This document shows positions 34,433-42,763 of a stretch of 64,000 nt of DNA, piece after piece. The stretch covers positions 992,001-1,056,000 of the forward strand of contig CAXXTS010000002.1 in assembly GCA_963676345.2 (NCBI GenBank), given 5' to 3'. The translations under genes and the position numbers were made by a program. The notes under the pieces were generated by a model. The model searched no databases and had not been told where the DNA came from. It saw only the letters and a program-made list of their open reading frames with translations. Origin of the DNA: G963665925 sp963676345. Lineage in GTDB: Bacteria > Bacillota > Clostridia > Peptostreptococcales > Acidaminobacteraceae. How positions within the stretch are numbered: position 1 is the first letter of the stretch; every line of letters starts with the position of its first letter.

Positions 34433-34461
34433 AAAATACTTGAAACGATAACAGTTGTCAA
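34433..34461 (-). promoter_or_regulatory. Promoter of the iclR-like gene
   Basis: TTGACA (34461-34456), a 17-base spacer and TATTTT (34438-34433) on the minus strand, about 37 bases before the start codon. Confidence 0.6.
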
Positions 34462-34534
34462 GCAATGGCAGTCTATGCAGTCCACTTATACAAATATATT
34501 TCACCCTGCTCGCTCAGTCTCTTAAAATGCTGCC

Positions 34535-35890
34535 TTAACCCAGTCGCGTCTCGATCAGTGCCACCAATTCTTTTGCAAATTGATTGAGTTCGTCTTGATT
34601 TTTGCCTTCTATCATAACACGTACAAGTGGCTCTGTTCCTGATGGACGTATCAGCACGCGGCCCTGCCCATGGAAGAATGACTCTACCTCAGCAATTCGT
34701 TTAACAATGACTTCGTCGTCATTATAGGCATGCTTATTTTTGTTAGAGACTTTAGCATTTTTAAGTACCTGCGGATATGTATCCATAATACCTGCCAGCT
34801 CAGAAAGCTTCTTGCCAGATTCTTTAATAACATTAATCAGTTGTACCGCTGTTAAAAGACCATCACCTGTAGTATTATGATCGAGGAAAATAATATGCCC
34901 TGACTGTTCGCCACCTAGACTATGTCCGCCTGCACGCATGGCTTCAAGAACATATCGGTCACCCACCTTTGTTTTCTCCAGCGTAATGTCCTCTGAACGC
35001 ATGGCAATATCCAGCCCCAAATTACTCATAACGGTCGCCACAATAGTATCATTACTGAGTTTCCCGCTTTTTTTCATATGTGCACCACAAATGGCCATAA
35101 TCTTATCACCATCTACAATACGCCCTTTTTCATCTACCGCAATCAGACGGTCTGCATCGCCATCAAAGGCCAGTCCAATATCTGCCTTTCTGAGGATCAC
35201 TTCTGCAGCCACCTTCTCAGGATGTGTTGAGCCACAGTCTGCATTGATATTGTACCCATCTGGCTCAGCATGAATGCAGTCCACATTTGCACCAAGGTCT
35301 TTGAGCGCCTTTCGTGCAACTTCATAGGCCGCGCCATTTGCTGCATCCAGCACCACGTTTACACCTTCAAATTTCACATCGACTGTTGATTTTACATAGT
35401 CTGCATACATGTCCATGGCTCTGAAAACTTCCGTTTTTCGTCCGAGTTCTGTACCCGATGGGTTATGCGGTAAGTCCTTTTCTTCCAAAATGAATGTTTC
35501 AATTTTCTCTTCAACCGCATCTGGCAGCTTAAAGCCATCTTTATCAAAGAACTTAATGCCATTATACTCCACAGGATTATGGGAAGCTGAAATCATAACC
35601 CCAGCATCTACATCTAGGTGTCGTACTAAGTGTGCCACTGCAGGCGTAGGTAAAACACCAATTTTGATCACATCGCACCCGGCGGACAAAACCCCCGAAA
35701 TCATGGCTGACTCAAGCATGTCCCCAGAAACACGCGTGTCTTTAGCAATCAAAATTTTTGCCTTTTCATTCTTTTCTTTATTTTCAGTGAGCACATATGC
35801 ACCGAATCTGCCCAGCTTATATGCCAGCTCATTTGTCAATTCTACATTTGCAACGCCGCGTACGCCGTCAGTACCAAATAATTTCCCCAC
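34535..35890 (-). CDS. glmM: Phosphoglucosamine mutase
   Basis: Converts glucosamine-6-phosphate to glucosamine-1-phosphate for peptidoglycan and teichoic acid precursors. The phosphoserine loop is MISASHNPVEYNGIKFF, the metal loop DGDADRLI, the sugar loop GGEQSGHI and the phosphate site RPSGTEPLVRVMIEG. Length 451 residues is standard. The start is GTG at 35890, 5 bases after AGGAGGA. In many Firmicutes glmM follows cdaA-cdaR; here those genes are 21 kb away (57207-59410). Confidence 0.97.
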   Translation of the reverse strand: MGKLFGTDGVRGVANVELTNELAYKLGRFGAYVLTENKEKNEKAKILIAKDTRVSGDMLESAMISGVLSAGCDVIKIGVLPTPAVAHLVRHLDVDAGVMISASHNPVEYNGIKFFDKDGFKLPDAVEEKIETFILEEKDLPHNPSGTELGRKTEVFRAMDMYADYVKSTVDVKFEGVNVVLDAANGAAYEVARKALKDLGANVDCIHAEPDGYNINADCGSTHPEKVAAEVILRKADIGLAFDGDADRLIAVDEKGRIVDGDKIMAICGAHMKKSGKLSNDTIVATVMSNLGLDIAMRSEDITLEKTKVGDRYVLEAMRAGGHSLGGEQSGHIIFLDHNTTGDGLLTAVQLINVIKESGKKLSELAGIMDTYPQVLKNAKVSNKNKHAYNDDEVIVKRIAEVESFFHGQGRVLIRPSGTEPLVRVMIEGKNQDELNQFAKELVALIETRLG

Positions 35891-36015
35891 CTTATTCCTC
35901 CTGAAGTCCTAGTAATACAACTCTTTTTATTTTATCATAATAAAACTTGCTCACTGAGATGAATATATCATTGTATTTTCCCAATATAGTATCCTGAGTA
36001 ACCATACACAGGTGT

Positions 36016-37095
36016 TTAGAAATCGTCCCTTATTGACTCTATCCATGCAGCATATGCTTCATATGATGTGCAGTTGGGCTCCTCTTCATTAAACATGAGC
36101 GCTTCAAGAGCCAGCCTCACTTGGCGCAGCGCCAAATTTTTCTTATATTCTTCTGGATGCCCCTTATAATAATCCAGCAAAGACGCCAATGTCTTTTTAA
36201 GCGTTTCTTTGCTGACGTCTCTGCGAATCAAGGTATTCACAGCACGAATCATATCTGCTGGTATGGGTTTGTTTTCTTCCATCAAATTGATGATAATTTT
36301 CATATAGCCTATCAGACAGCCCTTGCCCTGACATTTTCCACAATTTTTCTCGCCCCGGCACATCTCTTCAAGCCCAAGTCTAACCGCATGAATCATTCTA
36401 TAAAGCGCAGCCGCCTGACGCTTAAGTTGTGTTTCTTGTACTGCTTGTACTTCAGCGTGATACGCTTTAAAACGAAATGCCATTACGCCTGCTATGATCA
36501 GAACCATAAAAAGTATAGCGCCTGTGCCAATCCCAATTAGAGACCCTGCAAGTACAATTTTTTGTATACCAAATACGAGAAAAGCTGATGCTGCAAGTAC
36601 TTTCATAATTTCTTCAGGAATTTTCTCCCCGAACCGCTGGGCGATTAGAATGCCCAGTAGGCTGGTAATAACCATTCCCGAAACCGTTCCGAGCAGGGTC
36701 AAAAACGGATACACGGAATCGGTTGACAGCGATAGTGCTGTCAGCTGAGTTTTATCGCCAAGCTCCCCTAAGAAAAATGCGATTGCCACAGTAATCAAAG
36801 GGCCAAATTTTTCTATACTTTCTTCCTCTTCTTCTGGTTCTTCATAATCCAGTGACAGGTAAGCGAAAATTAGAAATAAGAGTCCCGATGCACTGTGTAC
36901 TAGGCGCATATCCAAAGATTTCGCAAGTAGTGAGCCAAATATGATTGCAAGTCCATGATTGGCTGCCGACCCCAGTGCTACACCTAAAAGTATTTGATGT
37001 AATTTATATTTTGTTGCAAATGCCATCGCAACAATTTGGGTTTTGTCACCCATTTCAGCCACCAAAATGAGCAGCATTGCTTTTAAAAATTCCAT
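36016..37095 (-). CDS. GDT1/TMEM165 (UPF0016)-family cation transporter with Cys-containing C-terminal extension
   Basis: The membrane part (1-205) has the two family motifs EMGDKTQ (14-20) and ELGDKTQ (111-117) in an internally repeated six- to seven-helix fold; relatives export Mn2+ or Ca2+. An acidic loop EEPEEEEES lies between the halves. Unusually, about 150 extra residues follow: a coiled helical start, then Cys246, Cys252, Cys255 and Cys260, then a helical end. The extension could sense metal and gate the carrier; this is inference. It is 8 bases downstream of the MATE gene. Confidence 0.82.
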   Translation of the reverse strand: MEFLKAMLLILVAEMGDKTQIVAMAFATKYKLHQILLGVALGSAANHGLAIIFGSLLAKSLDMRLVHSASGLLFLIFAYLSLDYEEPEEEEESIEKFGPLITVAIAFFLGELGDKTQLTALSLSTDSVYPFLTLLGTVSGMVITSLLGILIAQRFGEKIPEEIMKVLAASAFLVFGIQKIVLAGSLIGIGTGAILFMVLIIAGVMAFRFKAYHAEVQAVQETQLKRQAAALYRMIHAVRLGLEEMCRGEKNCGKCQGKGCLIGYMKIIINLMEENKPIPADMIRAVNTLIRRDVSKETLKKTLASLLDYYKGHPEEYKKNLALRQVRLALEALMFNEEEPNCTSYEAYAAWIESIRDDF

Positions 37096-37103
37096 AGTTA
37101 ACC

Positions 37104-38435
37104 CTATTCAAGTTGGAACGACTTCCACTTACCTTTCTTGATGTAATATTGTCCTATAGCTGCCTCGACGAACACAGAGCCAGCGACAGCCCACCAGACA
37201 CCATCTGTGCCCATGTCTAATAAAGTAACCATAACCCAAGCGGCTGGCACTTTAAAAACAAGGTTCGCCATGAGTGATGATATCATAGCTGGGCGCGTAT
37301 CGCCAGCCCCTTGAAAAACACCACCGTATATGACTGGAAATATGACAACCGATATGCCAATATACACAATTCTGAGGTAGTGAACACCAATACCGACCAC
37401 TGATGGATCCCTTAAAAAAAAGCGCATGAAAAAATGCGGAAAAATCACGTAGGGCACTGCAAATATAATCATATTGATTGCCCCAAGCCTGAGTCCTTTT
37501 TTTATGAGGACATCCAGTGCCTGATAATCTTTACGTCCAAGAGCCTGACCAACCATAATAGACATCGCCACAGAAAGGCCTGATAGAAATATAAACGTAT
37601 ATCCAAAAAGCTGACCACCAATTCCAAAAGCGGCAGTTGCGGCATTCCCTCCTGCCCTGAGTACAATGGCGAACATAAGCATGCCCGTTACAGGTCTAGA
37701 GATTTGCTGAATGCAAGCCCAAAATCCAACTTTCAGAATTTGCTGAACGCGTGCTCTATCTAACCTCAAGTACTTCAAAAATGTCTGTATATGGTTATCA
37801 AAGAGCTTCTGAATGGTCCTGTAAACAATCATCAAGCTACCAAAGCCCATGGCAATAACCGTTGCAAGTGCTGCGCCTCCTATTCCCATGCCAAAACCAA
37901 AGATAAGCAGGGGATCTAAAATGATATTCAGCACATTGGTCATTCCAAATATAATCAGTGGACTCATGGTATCCCCAGTGCCCTGAAGGATATTGCGCAT
38001 GGCAAAATTAACAAAGACCATGGGTGTCCCCCAAAGGACAATCTTTAAATATACCGACGTGTATGTAATTGTGGACGGATCTTTTGCACCATATATATCT
38101 TCAATAACGAAATGCGACGCGCCATGTCCCAAAGCACCTACTATTAGGCCAAATACAAGGGCTAAAATGAGGGCGGTTCCTGTAGCAGACCGTATTTTAG
38201 CCCAATCTTCTTCGCCATAGCCTCTAGAAGCAAGTGCAATTGCGCCGGCTCCAACCAGAGCGGACATGACAAACACCACGCCTGCCGCAGAGGTACCCAG
38301 CGCTGCTGAGGAAGCATACACAGTCCCCAGCTTTGATACAAAGAACAAGTCACACGTATAGACCAGAGACTGTAAGATCGTCCCCACCATCACAGGCCAA
38401 GACAACTTAATGATACTGCGAATGCTTGCTTCCAT
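37104..38435 (-). CDS. MATE-family multidrug/cation antiporter
   Basis: A 443-residue, 12-helix efflux protein. It opens with the MATE pattern IIKLSWPVMVGTILQSLVYTCDLFFVSKLG and repeats it in the second half (KVGFWACIQQISRPVTGMLMF). Such carriers export drugs or metabolites in exchange for Na+ or H+; the substrate is unknown. GGAGAG lies 4 bases before the ATG at 38435. It is probably co-transcribed with the GDT1-like gene. Confidence 0.9.
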   Translation of the reverse strand: MEASIRSIIKLSWPVMVGTILQSLVYTCDLFFVSKLGTVYASSAALGTSAAGVVFVMSALVGAGAIALASRGYGEEDWAKIRSATGTALILALVFGLIVGALGHGASHFVIEDIYGAKDPSTITYTSVYLKIVLWGTPMVFVNFAMRNILQGTGDTMSPLIIFGMTNVLNIILDPLLIFGFGMGIGGAALATVIAMGFGSLMIVYRTIQKLFDNHIQTFLKYLRLDRARVQQILKVGFWACIQQISRPVTGMLMFAIVLRAGGNAATAAFGIGGQLFGYTFIFLSGLSVAMSIMVGQALGRKDYQALDVLIKKGLRLGAINMIIFAVPYVIFPHFFMRFFLRDPSVVGIGVHYLRIVYIGISVVIFPVIYGGVFQGAGDTRPAMISSLMANLVFKVPAAWVMVTLLDMGTDGVWWAVAGSVFVEAAIGQYYIKKGKWKSFQLE

Positions 38436-38481
38436 AGTACTCTCCTATATTTTGCATATTATGAATGCATTATTGTGAATA

Positions 38482-39549
38482 TTAATTGGTAACATCTATG
38501 CCTAGTACCCAACCCGCTTCAGGAGCGCTGCTAAGCTCAAGGAATAAGGAATGAATCATGTTTTCTGTTAAAATGTCATAATAGGGTTCAGAAATGTATA
38601 CTCCGTCAGAATTGAGTGTCTTCTCGTACCATGGCCGTTCTCTTGGATCATAGCCCTCAGGTAATTCCATATCTTCAGATGCGATGAGCCTTCCGTCTGG
38701 TGTTGCTAAATAGAAGGTTATCACCTCATCATGTTCTCCAACAAATTTGCTGAGTACAGCTTGAATATCCTGTGCTGTTTCATACGGGGCAAGCTCATTT
38801 TCTACTGCATGCAGAACCTCTGTCCAACTTTCAATTTGTGCCTTTGAAAATGTATTTACCTCCTGGTCTACACCAGGCGTGTTCAGCAGCAAATTATCTC
38901 CTGCTTGTGATTGGATTTTCTGCTTAGATTCAAGCCCTTCATCTGATGTACTCAGTGCCTTATAGGCTTCGACATCTTCAAAGTAGACTGGGTCCGCTTC
39001 CAGTGTGTAATCTATGCCAAGCACTACGGGTGCTTCTTTTTCGTCATAAACCTGAACGGACATAGTACAAATATAAGTCTGTGTCATTGCGTCTTGGTAA
39101 ATATCTGTATAGGTCGAATTTTCTAATGCTTTCTTATACCAGTCTCGCTCAACCACATCATATGTACTGGGCAGTTCAACTTCAGGCGTGCTTATAAACG
39201 TCCCGTCGTCAAAGCCTAAGTACATATATTGTATTTCTTCTGTCCTGAACGATTTAAGTATTTCAATATACTGACTCTGGCTTAGGTGACGCCCTTCCAT
39301 CTCGAGTCGCTGAGAAATTTGGGTCGCAACGGCTTCCATTTCCAGATGCAGGGCATCATAATAGGAAGCTCGACTCTCTTCTTGTTGTTCTTCTTCTGAA
39401 ATGAGATCCTTTGATGCTTGTGCACCACTCTTATCAGCATCTGGTACAGGCTCTTCCATTTCACTTGTCGCGCACCCGGTGACGAGCGCAAGACTTAGGA
39501 CTAAAACGAGCCATTTCCCATAATGTTTTCGTATATTTGAACTATGCAT
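38482..39549 (-). CDS. Lipoprotein with two Cache-like sensor segments
   Basis: A 355-residue lipoprotein: signal peptide with lipobox LVTGC, an acidic linker, then two similar Cache (PAS-like extracellular) units. The first (about 105-185) contains VVERDWYKKALENSTYTD; the second (about 275-353) contains PRERPWYEKTLNSDGVYIS. Both match the ligand-pocket signature of chemoreceptors and sensor kinases, yet no membrane-spanning signalling domain follows. It may act as a binding protein for a separate receptor. The ATG at 39549 follows AGGGGTG; a longer frame upstream is less likely. Confidence 0.78.
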   Translation of the reverse strand: MHSSNIRKHYGKWLVLVLSLALVTGCATSEMEEPVPDADKSGAQASKDLISEEEQQEESRASYYDALHLEMEAVATQISQRLEMEGRHLSQSQYIEILKSFRTEEIQYMYLGFDDGTFISTPEVELPSTYDVVERDWYKKALENSTYTDIYQDAMTQTYICTMSVQVYDEKEAPVVLGIDYTLEADPVYFEDVEAYKALSTSDEGLESKQKIQSQAGDNLLLNTPGVDQEVNTFSKAQIESWTEVLHAVENELAPYETAQDIQAVLSKFVGEHDEVITFYLATPDGRLIASEDMELPEGYDPRERPWYEKTLNSDGVYISEPYYDILTENMIHSLFLELSSAPEAGWVLGIDVTN

Positions 39550-39655
39550 GCAAACACCCCTAAACTCACAATAAGTTACTTTCACCTCATTAAATTATAC
39601 GCCTAAGTGACATTAAATGGATGGTTTTCTCTGATTTGTTATTCTTTTTTAACAC

Positions 39656-39688
39656 ATAAAAAGCGAATAGCCCATGCGAGCTATTCGC
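39656..39688 (-). terminator. Terminator of the RDD-protein gene
   Basis: GCGAATAGC and GCTATTCGC form a perfect 9-bp stem with an 8-base loop; on the minus strand it is followed by TTTTT. It lies 31 bases beyond the stop at 39720. Confidence 0.85.
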
Positions 39689-39719
39689 AGTCATTTATAA
39701 CTTACAATTAAAAATGTTT

Positions 39720-40220
39720 TCACTTGGCCTTCTTATGGTTTAATGCATCTCTATACTCAGTCAAATCAAAGACATTTTTATGTTCACAGCATGTCTGCTC
39801 CACAACAACTGTTGTTGCAAAAAAGTCATGTAAGCCTTGTTTTCTCTTTGTAAACCGAATTGGCAAGAAGCCTAGACCAAGAGTCAGGTAACACACCAGT
39901 TTTACAATATAGCGTAGTGTCGCGCGCCCAAAACCTATTCTTTCACCGTTTTCAGCTGTAACGACAATTTTCTGAATGATTTTCCCGATTGTAGCCTGTT
40001 TTTTGCTGCTGTGAAAACCCGCAAAATAGAGCCAGTCCACAATGACAGGGAGAAAGAAATAAACGCCTACCATCAGCATTGGTTTGTTATCAAATAAATC
40101 GGCCCGAAGCTCGATACCGATAACCGCAGCAACACTGAAGGCGAGTATAAATCCGACCGTACTCGTTATGAGAAAATCAATAGTCCATGCGTAAAACCGT
40201 TTTTTGAAACCTATATTCAT
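39720..40220 (-). CDS. RDD-family membrane protein
   Basis: A 166-residue polytopic membrane protein of the RDD family, with the opening FKKRFYAWTIDFLI (the R..A..ID feature) and the late GFGRATLRYIVKLVCYLTLG segment. Some RDD proteins exchange sodium or other ions; most are uncharacterised. The ATG at 40220 is chosen because AGGTGA lies 5 bases upstream; the GTG at 40229 is inside that site. Confidence 0.8.
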   Translation of the reverse strand: MNIGFKKRFYAWTIDFLITSTVGFILAFSVAAVIGIELRADLFDNKPMLMVGVYFFLPVIVDWLYFAGFHSSKKQATIGKIIQKIVVTAENGERIGFGRATLRYIVKLVCYLTLGLGFLPIRFTKRKQGLHDFFATTVVVEQTCCEHKNVFDLTEYRDALNHKKAK

Positions 40221-40349
40221 CCCTATCACCTGCCTTTAAACCATCCTCTTTTCTATATTTAATTTATACCTATATCTGCGTCATACTAACAGGTTATAAC
40301 TGTAAAAACGTTTTCAAAATGACATGATGATCATATTCAGGGTAAATAG

Positions 40350-40442
40350 GTTGGATTTGATATGAAAATTCGGGATATTAGGAGGGGTGTGGAGACTTCG
40401 GCTGAACTGCATGTGAGTCAACCTAATCGGCTTTAATCCAAC
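40350..40442. other. Nested inverted repeats, possible structured RNA
   Basis: Three nested stems: GTTGGATT (40350-40357) with AATCCAAC (40435-40442), ATTAGG (40377-40382) with CCTAAT (40422-40427), and GACT with AGTC inside. They are separated by asymmetrical internal loops. The segment lies in the 470-base gap upstream of the IS element. It matches no riboswitch class I recognise, and transcription is not shown. Confidence 0.4.
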
Positions 40443-40591
40443 TCCATCAGAAATGCCAGAGCAACCTCTGGCTGCTCATGTCGCTCGTCGCTCTATTTTT
40501 AAGAAACAAAGAACAGCACCGTGCAACCTCTGGTTGCCCTGGTCGCTCGTCGCGCCCAATAGATTTGATAATAAAGAGGAACACATTCGTG

Positions 40592-41935
40592 GATAGCGTA
40601 AAATAAAGTGCGCAAAAATAAATAAAGGAAAAGCCATCGGAAACTCCGAAAAGGTAATTGTCTAGAAAACCCAAATAAGGAGATGATAAACCGATGGCTT
40701 ACCAAAATTCTACCCTACCTTTTGAAAAAATGCTATTAAAGTTTCTAACTGCGCAAGACCCAATGCTTGAAATGCTCAAGTGGCTGTGCGAACAGCTGAT
40801 GGAAGCAGAACTTTCAAATCAACTTGGAGCTGATAAATCAGAACGCTCAGGATCAAGAAATGGCTACAGAGCCGGATACCGACCAAGACGCTTTGATACG
40901 CGTATGGGGACTATGTATCTTATGGTTCCAAAACCACGTAAAGGTGGTTATATTCCATTCTTTGTGACGGAACGAAAACGTTCCGAAGCCGCTCTAATGA
41001 ACGTCATTCAGGAAGCATTCGTCAATGGAGTTTCCACAAGAAAAATCGAGAAACTCGCTAAAAGTCTAGGGATCGATTCAATCTCGAAAGGCCATGTAAG
41101 TAACATCACAAAAGAGCTGAATGAACAAGTAGAAGCGTTTCGAAATCGAAATCTCGATGCAGAATATCCTGTTCTTTGGGTAGATGCTCTTTATGAAAAG
41201 ATCCGAGATAATGGGCATGTCAGAAACATGGCTGTTCACGTCGTTTGTGGCGTTAAACTTGATGGCACACGAGATATACTTGCAGTTGAGCCAATGTATG
41301 AGGAATCTGAAGCGAGCTATACAACACTGTTTGATAAGTTGAAGGCACGAGGCGTTGAACACGTCTGGTTAGTTGTTTCAGATGCACATAAGGGCCTTGT
41401 TAGCGCAGCGCGAAAGTCATTTCTGGGATCATCCTGGCAACGTTGCAAGGTACATTTCATGAGAAATATCATGGCACATGTACCATCCAAACAGAAAAAT
41501 CACTTCGGTTCAAAGCTGAAGCAAATCTGGCTTCAACCTGATTACAATAGTGCTAAAAGTTATGCTTATACCTTTATGGATGAATATGAAAGTAAGTATC
41601 CAGAAGCGATTAAGACACTAGAAGAAGGTCTCGAAGATTCACTTCAGTTCTTCAATTTTGAACAGATTGATTCTAGAAAAATCGCTTCAACGAACATGAT
41701 TGAACGTTTAAACCGTGAAATTCGGCGAAGAACCAAAGTCGTTGGCATTTTTCCATCGGTTGATTCATACATACGTTTAGTCACTTCCTACTTGATCGAA
41801 TATAGCGAAGACTGGTCAACTGGAAGGTGCTATATAGACTCGAAGGTCATCGATTTGATCTACGAGGAGAAACTTAAAGCTGCATAAACCTTATCGGATT
41901 TCTGGTGGTTTTTGCGCACAAGAGTTGACACTATC
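40592..41935 (+). mobile_element. Complete IS256-family insertion sequence (1344 bp)
   Basis: The ends GATAG.GT... and ...AC.CTATC are imperfect inverted repeats of about 27 bp, sharing GATAG at the tip and GTGCGCAAAAA inside. An 8-base direct repeat CATTCGTG flanks it (40584-40591 and 41936-41943), the target duplication expected for IS256 elements. One intact transposase gene fills it. There is no passenger gene or second copy in the window. The perfect target duplication suggests a recent insertion. Confidence 0.93.
40694..41887 (+). CDS. IS256-family (Mutator-type) transposase
   Basis: A 397-residue DDE transposase with no stops or frameshifts. The catalytic residues are seen in order: Asp in YPVLWVDALYEKIR, Asp in WLVVSDAHKGL, then Glu in TNMIERLNREIRRRTKVVG, the IS256/Mutator signature. 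CX2H-type RCKVHFMRN is also present. The gene is framed by the element's terminal repeats. AAGGAG lies 11 bases before the ATG, a loose spacing that may limit expression. Confidence 0.95.
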   Translation: MAYQNSTLPFEKMLLKFLTAQDPMLEMLKWLCEQLMEAELSNQLGADKSERSGSRNGYRAGYRPRRFDTRMGTMYLMVPKPRKGGYIPFFVTERKRSEAALMNVIQEAFVNGVSTRKIEKLAKSLGIDSISKGHVSNITKELNEQVEAFRNRNLDAEYPVLWVDALYEKIRDNGHVRNMAVHVVCGVKLDGTRDILAVEPMYEESEASYTTLFDKLKARGVEHVWLVVSDAHKGLVSAARKSFLGSSWQRCKVHFMRNIMAHVPSKQKNHFGSKLKQIWLQPDYNSAKSYAYTFMDEYESKYPEAIKTLEEGLEDSLQFFNFEQIDSRKIASTNMIERLNREIRRRTKVVGIFPSVDSYIRLVTSYLIEYSEDWSTGRCYIDSKVIDLIYEEKLKAA

Positions 41936-41994
41936 CATTCGTGTGCACACGATGTGTTCCTCTTTATTATCAAATCTGCTGTTCTTTGTCTTTT

Positions 41995-42096
41995 CCGCAA
42001 AAAAAAAAGCGGCACGCCCCGTATGGGGCCACCGCAACAACAAGAGAATGAGTAATTGGTAAGTGAGACGCTCAGTTGCAAAATGGCAACGTAGCG
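41995..42096. other. Cluster of small hairpins downstream of the IS-interrupted repeat
   Basis: Successive hairpins: CCGC-A10-GCGG (41995-42012), GCCCC-GTAT-GGGGC (42016-42029), and CGCT..GTTGC/GCAAC..AGCG (42069-42096). No gene is visible from 41944 to 42213. The segment may be a further decayed part of the same repeat. Confidence 0.4.
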
Positions 42097-42213
42097 AATT
42101 TGGAAGTATGACTACTTCCGCTCAGAGTAACACACCCTGAAAGTGATGAAAATTAGGAGTATGAAAACAAACCTTTTTAGGATTTGTCTATACCATGTCA
42201 GTACTTGCAGGTC

Positions 42214-42762
42214 TTACTTAAATTGACGTGCAAGCTCAGCACCCTTTTCAAGCGCCTTTTCATTAACCGGAATCAGATTCGCTTTAGAAGCAAACAGCTT
42301 CTTTAGTGTTTCCTTAACCGTTTCAAGTTTAACTGGTGCATTCAGTTCAATATATGCACCCAGCATAATCATATTAGCTACACGTGCATTGCCAAGTTCA
42401 ACAGCTGCTTCGTTAGCCGGAATGTAAATTGCTTTAACATCAGAACGCGAAACTTTTTTCTCGATTAGAGAACTGTTTACCAGCACAAGACCGCCTTCAA
42501 TAACGTCTGCTTCAAATTTATCAAGGGATGGTAGGTTCATAACAATTGCACATGTTGCATCATTCGTAATGATTGGAGAACCAATCATTTTGTCCGATAC
42601 CATAACGTTACAGTTTGCAGTACCCCCACGCATTTCTGGTCCATATGATGGCAACCAAGAAACTTCTTTACCTTCAAGCATACCTGAATATGTGATCAGC
42701 TGGCCCATAGACATAACGCCTTGGCCACCGAAACCTGCACAAATTATTTTTTCGTTTACCAT
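42214..42762 (-). CDS. 2-oxoacid:ferredoxin oxidoreductase gamma subunit
   Basis: A 182-residue gamma subunit of a 2-oxoacid (probably 2-oxoisovalerate, Vor-type) ferredoxin oxidoreductase. The start IICAGFGGQGVMSMGQ and LPSYGPEMRGGTANCNVMVSD are typical of the POR/KOR gamma domain. The ATG at 42762 follows the GAGGGGG site; a frame beginning 22 residues earlier overlaps the beta-subunit gene and is rejected. It is the last gene of the ptb-to-oxidoreductase unit. Confidence 0.92.
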   Translation of the reverse strand: MVNEKIICAGFGGQGVMSMGQLITYSGMLEGKEVSWLPSYGPEMRGGTANCNVMVSDKMIGSPIITNDATCAIVMNLPSLDKFEADVIEGGLVLVNSSLIEKKVSRSDVKAIYIPANEAAVELGNARVANMIMLGAYIELNAPVKLETVKETLKKLFASKANLIPVNEKALEKGAELARQFK

Positions 42763-42763
42763 T

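Larger units (their letters stand above)
40450..41989 (+). repeat. Composite hairpin repeat, copy B/C, interrupted by an IS256-family element
   Basis: Two tandem modules share GCAACCTCTGG.TGC.C and TCGCTCGTCGC (about 40460-40495 and 40521-40560, 62 bases apart). The second is a 43-base insert between outer arm ACAAAGAACAGC (40506-40517) and the inner arm starting AGATTTGATA (40561). The right side has the inner arm at 41952-41977, continuous with GCTGTTCTTTGT (41978-41989). The inner arms pair perfectly over 26 bp once the IS is removed. Modules resemble those at 7414-7498 and 14304-14402. Confidence 0.8.

Noticed and set aside
36016..38481. Mn2+ (yybP-ykoY) riboswitch for the GDT1-like gene
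   Set aside because: The gaps before the gene (8 bases) and before the MATE gene (46 bases) are too short to hold the aptamer.
40441..42110. Composite transposon or genomic island bounded by IS copies
   Set aside because: Only one IS copy with its own target duplication is present; nearby genes look like ordinary chromosomal genes.
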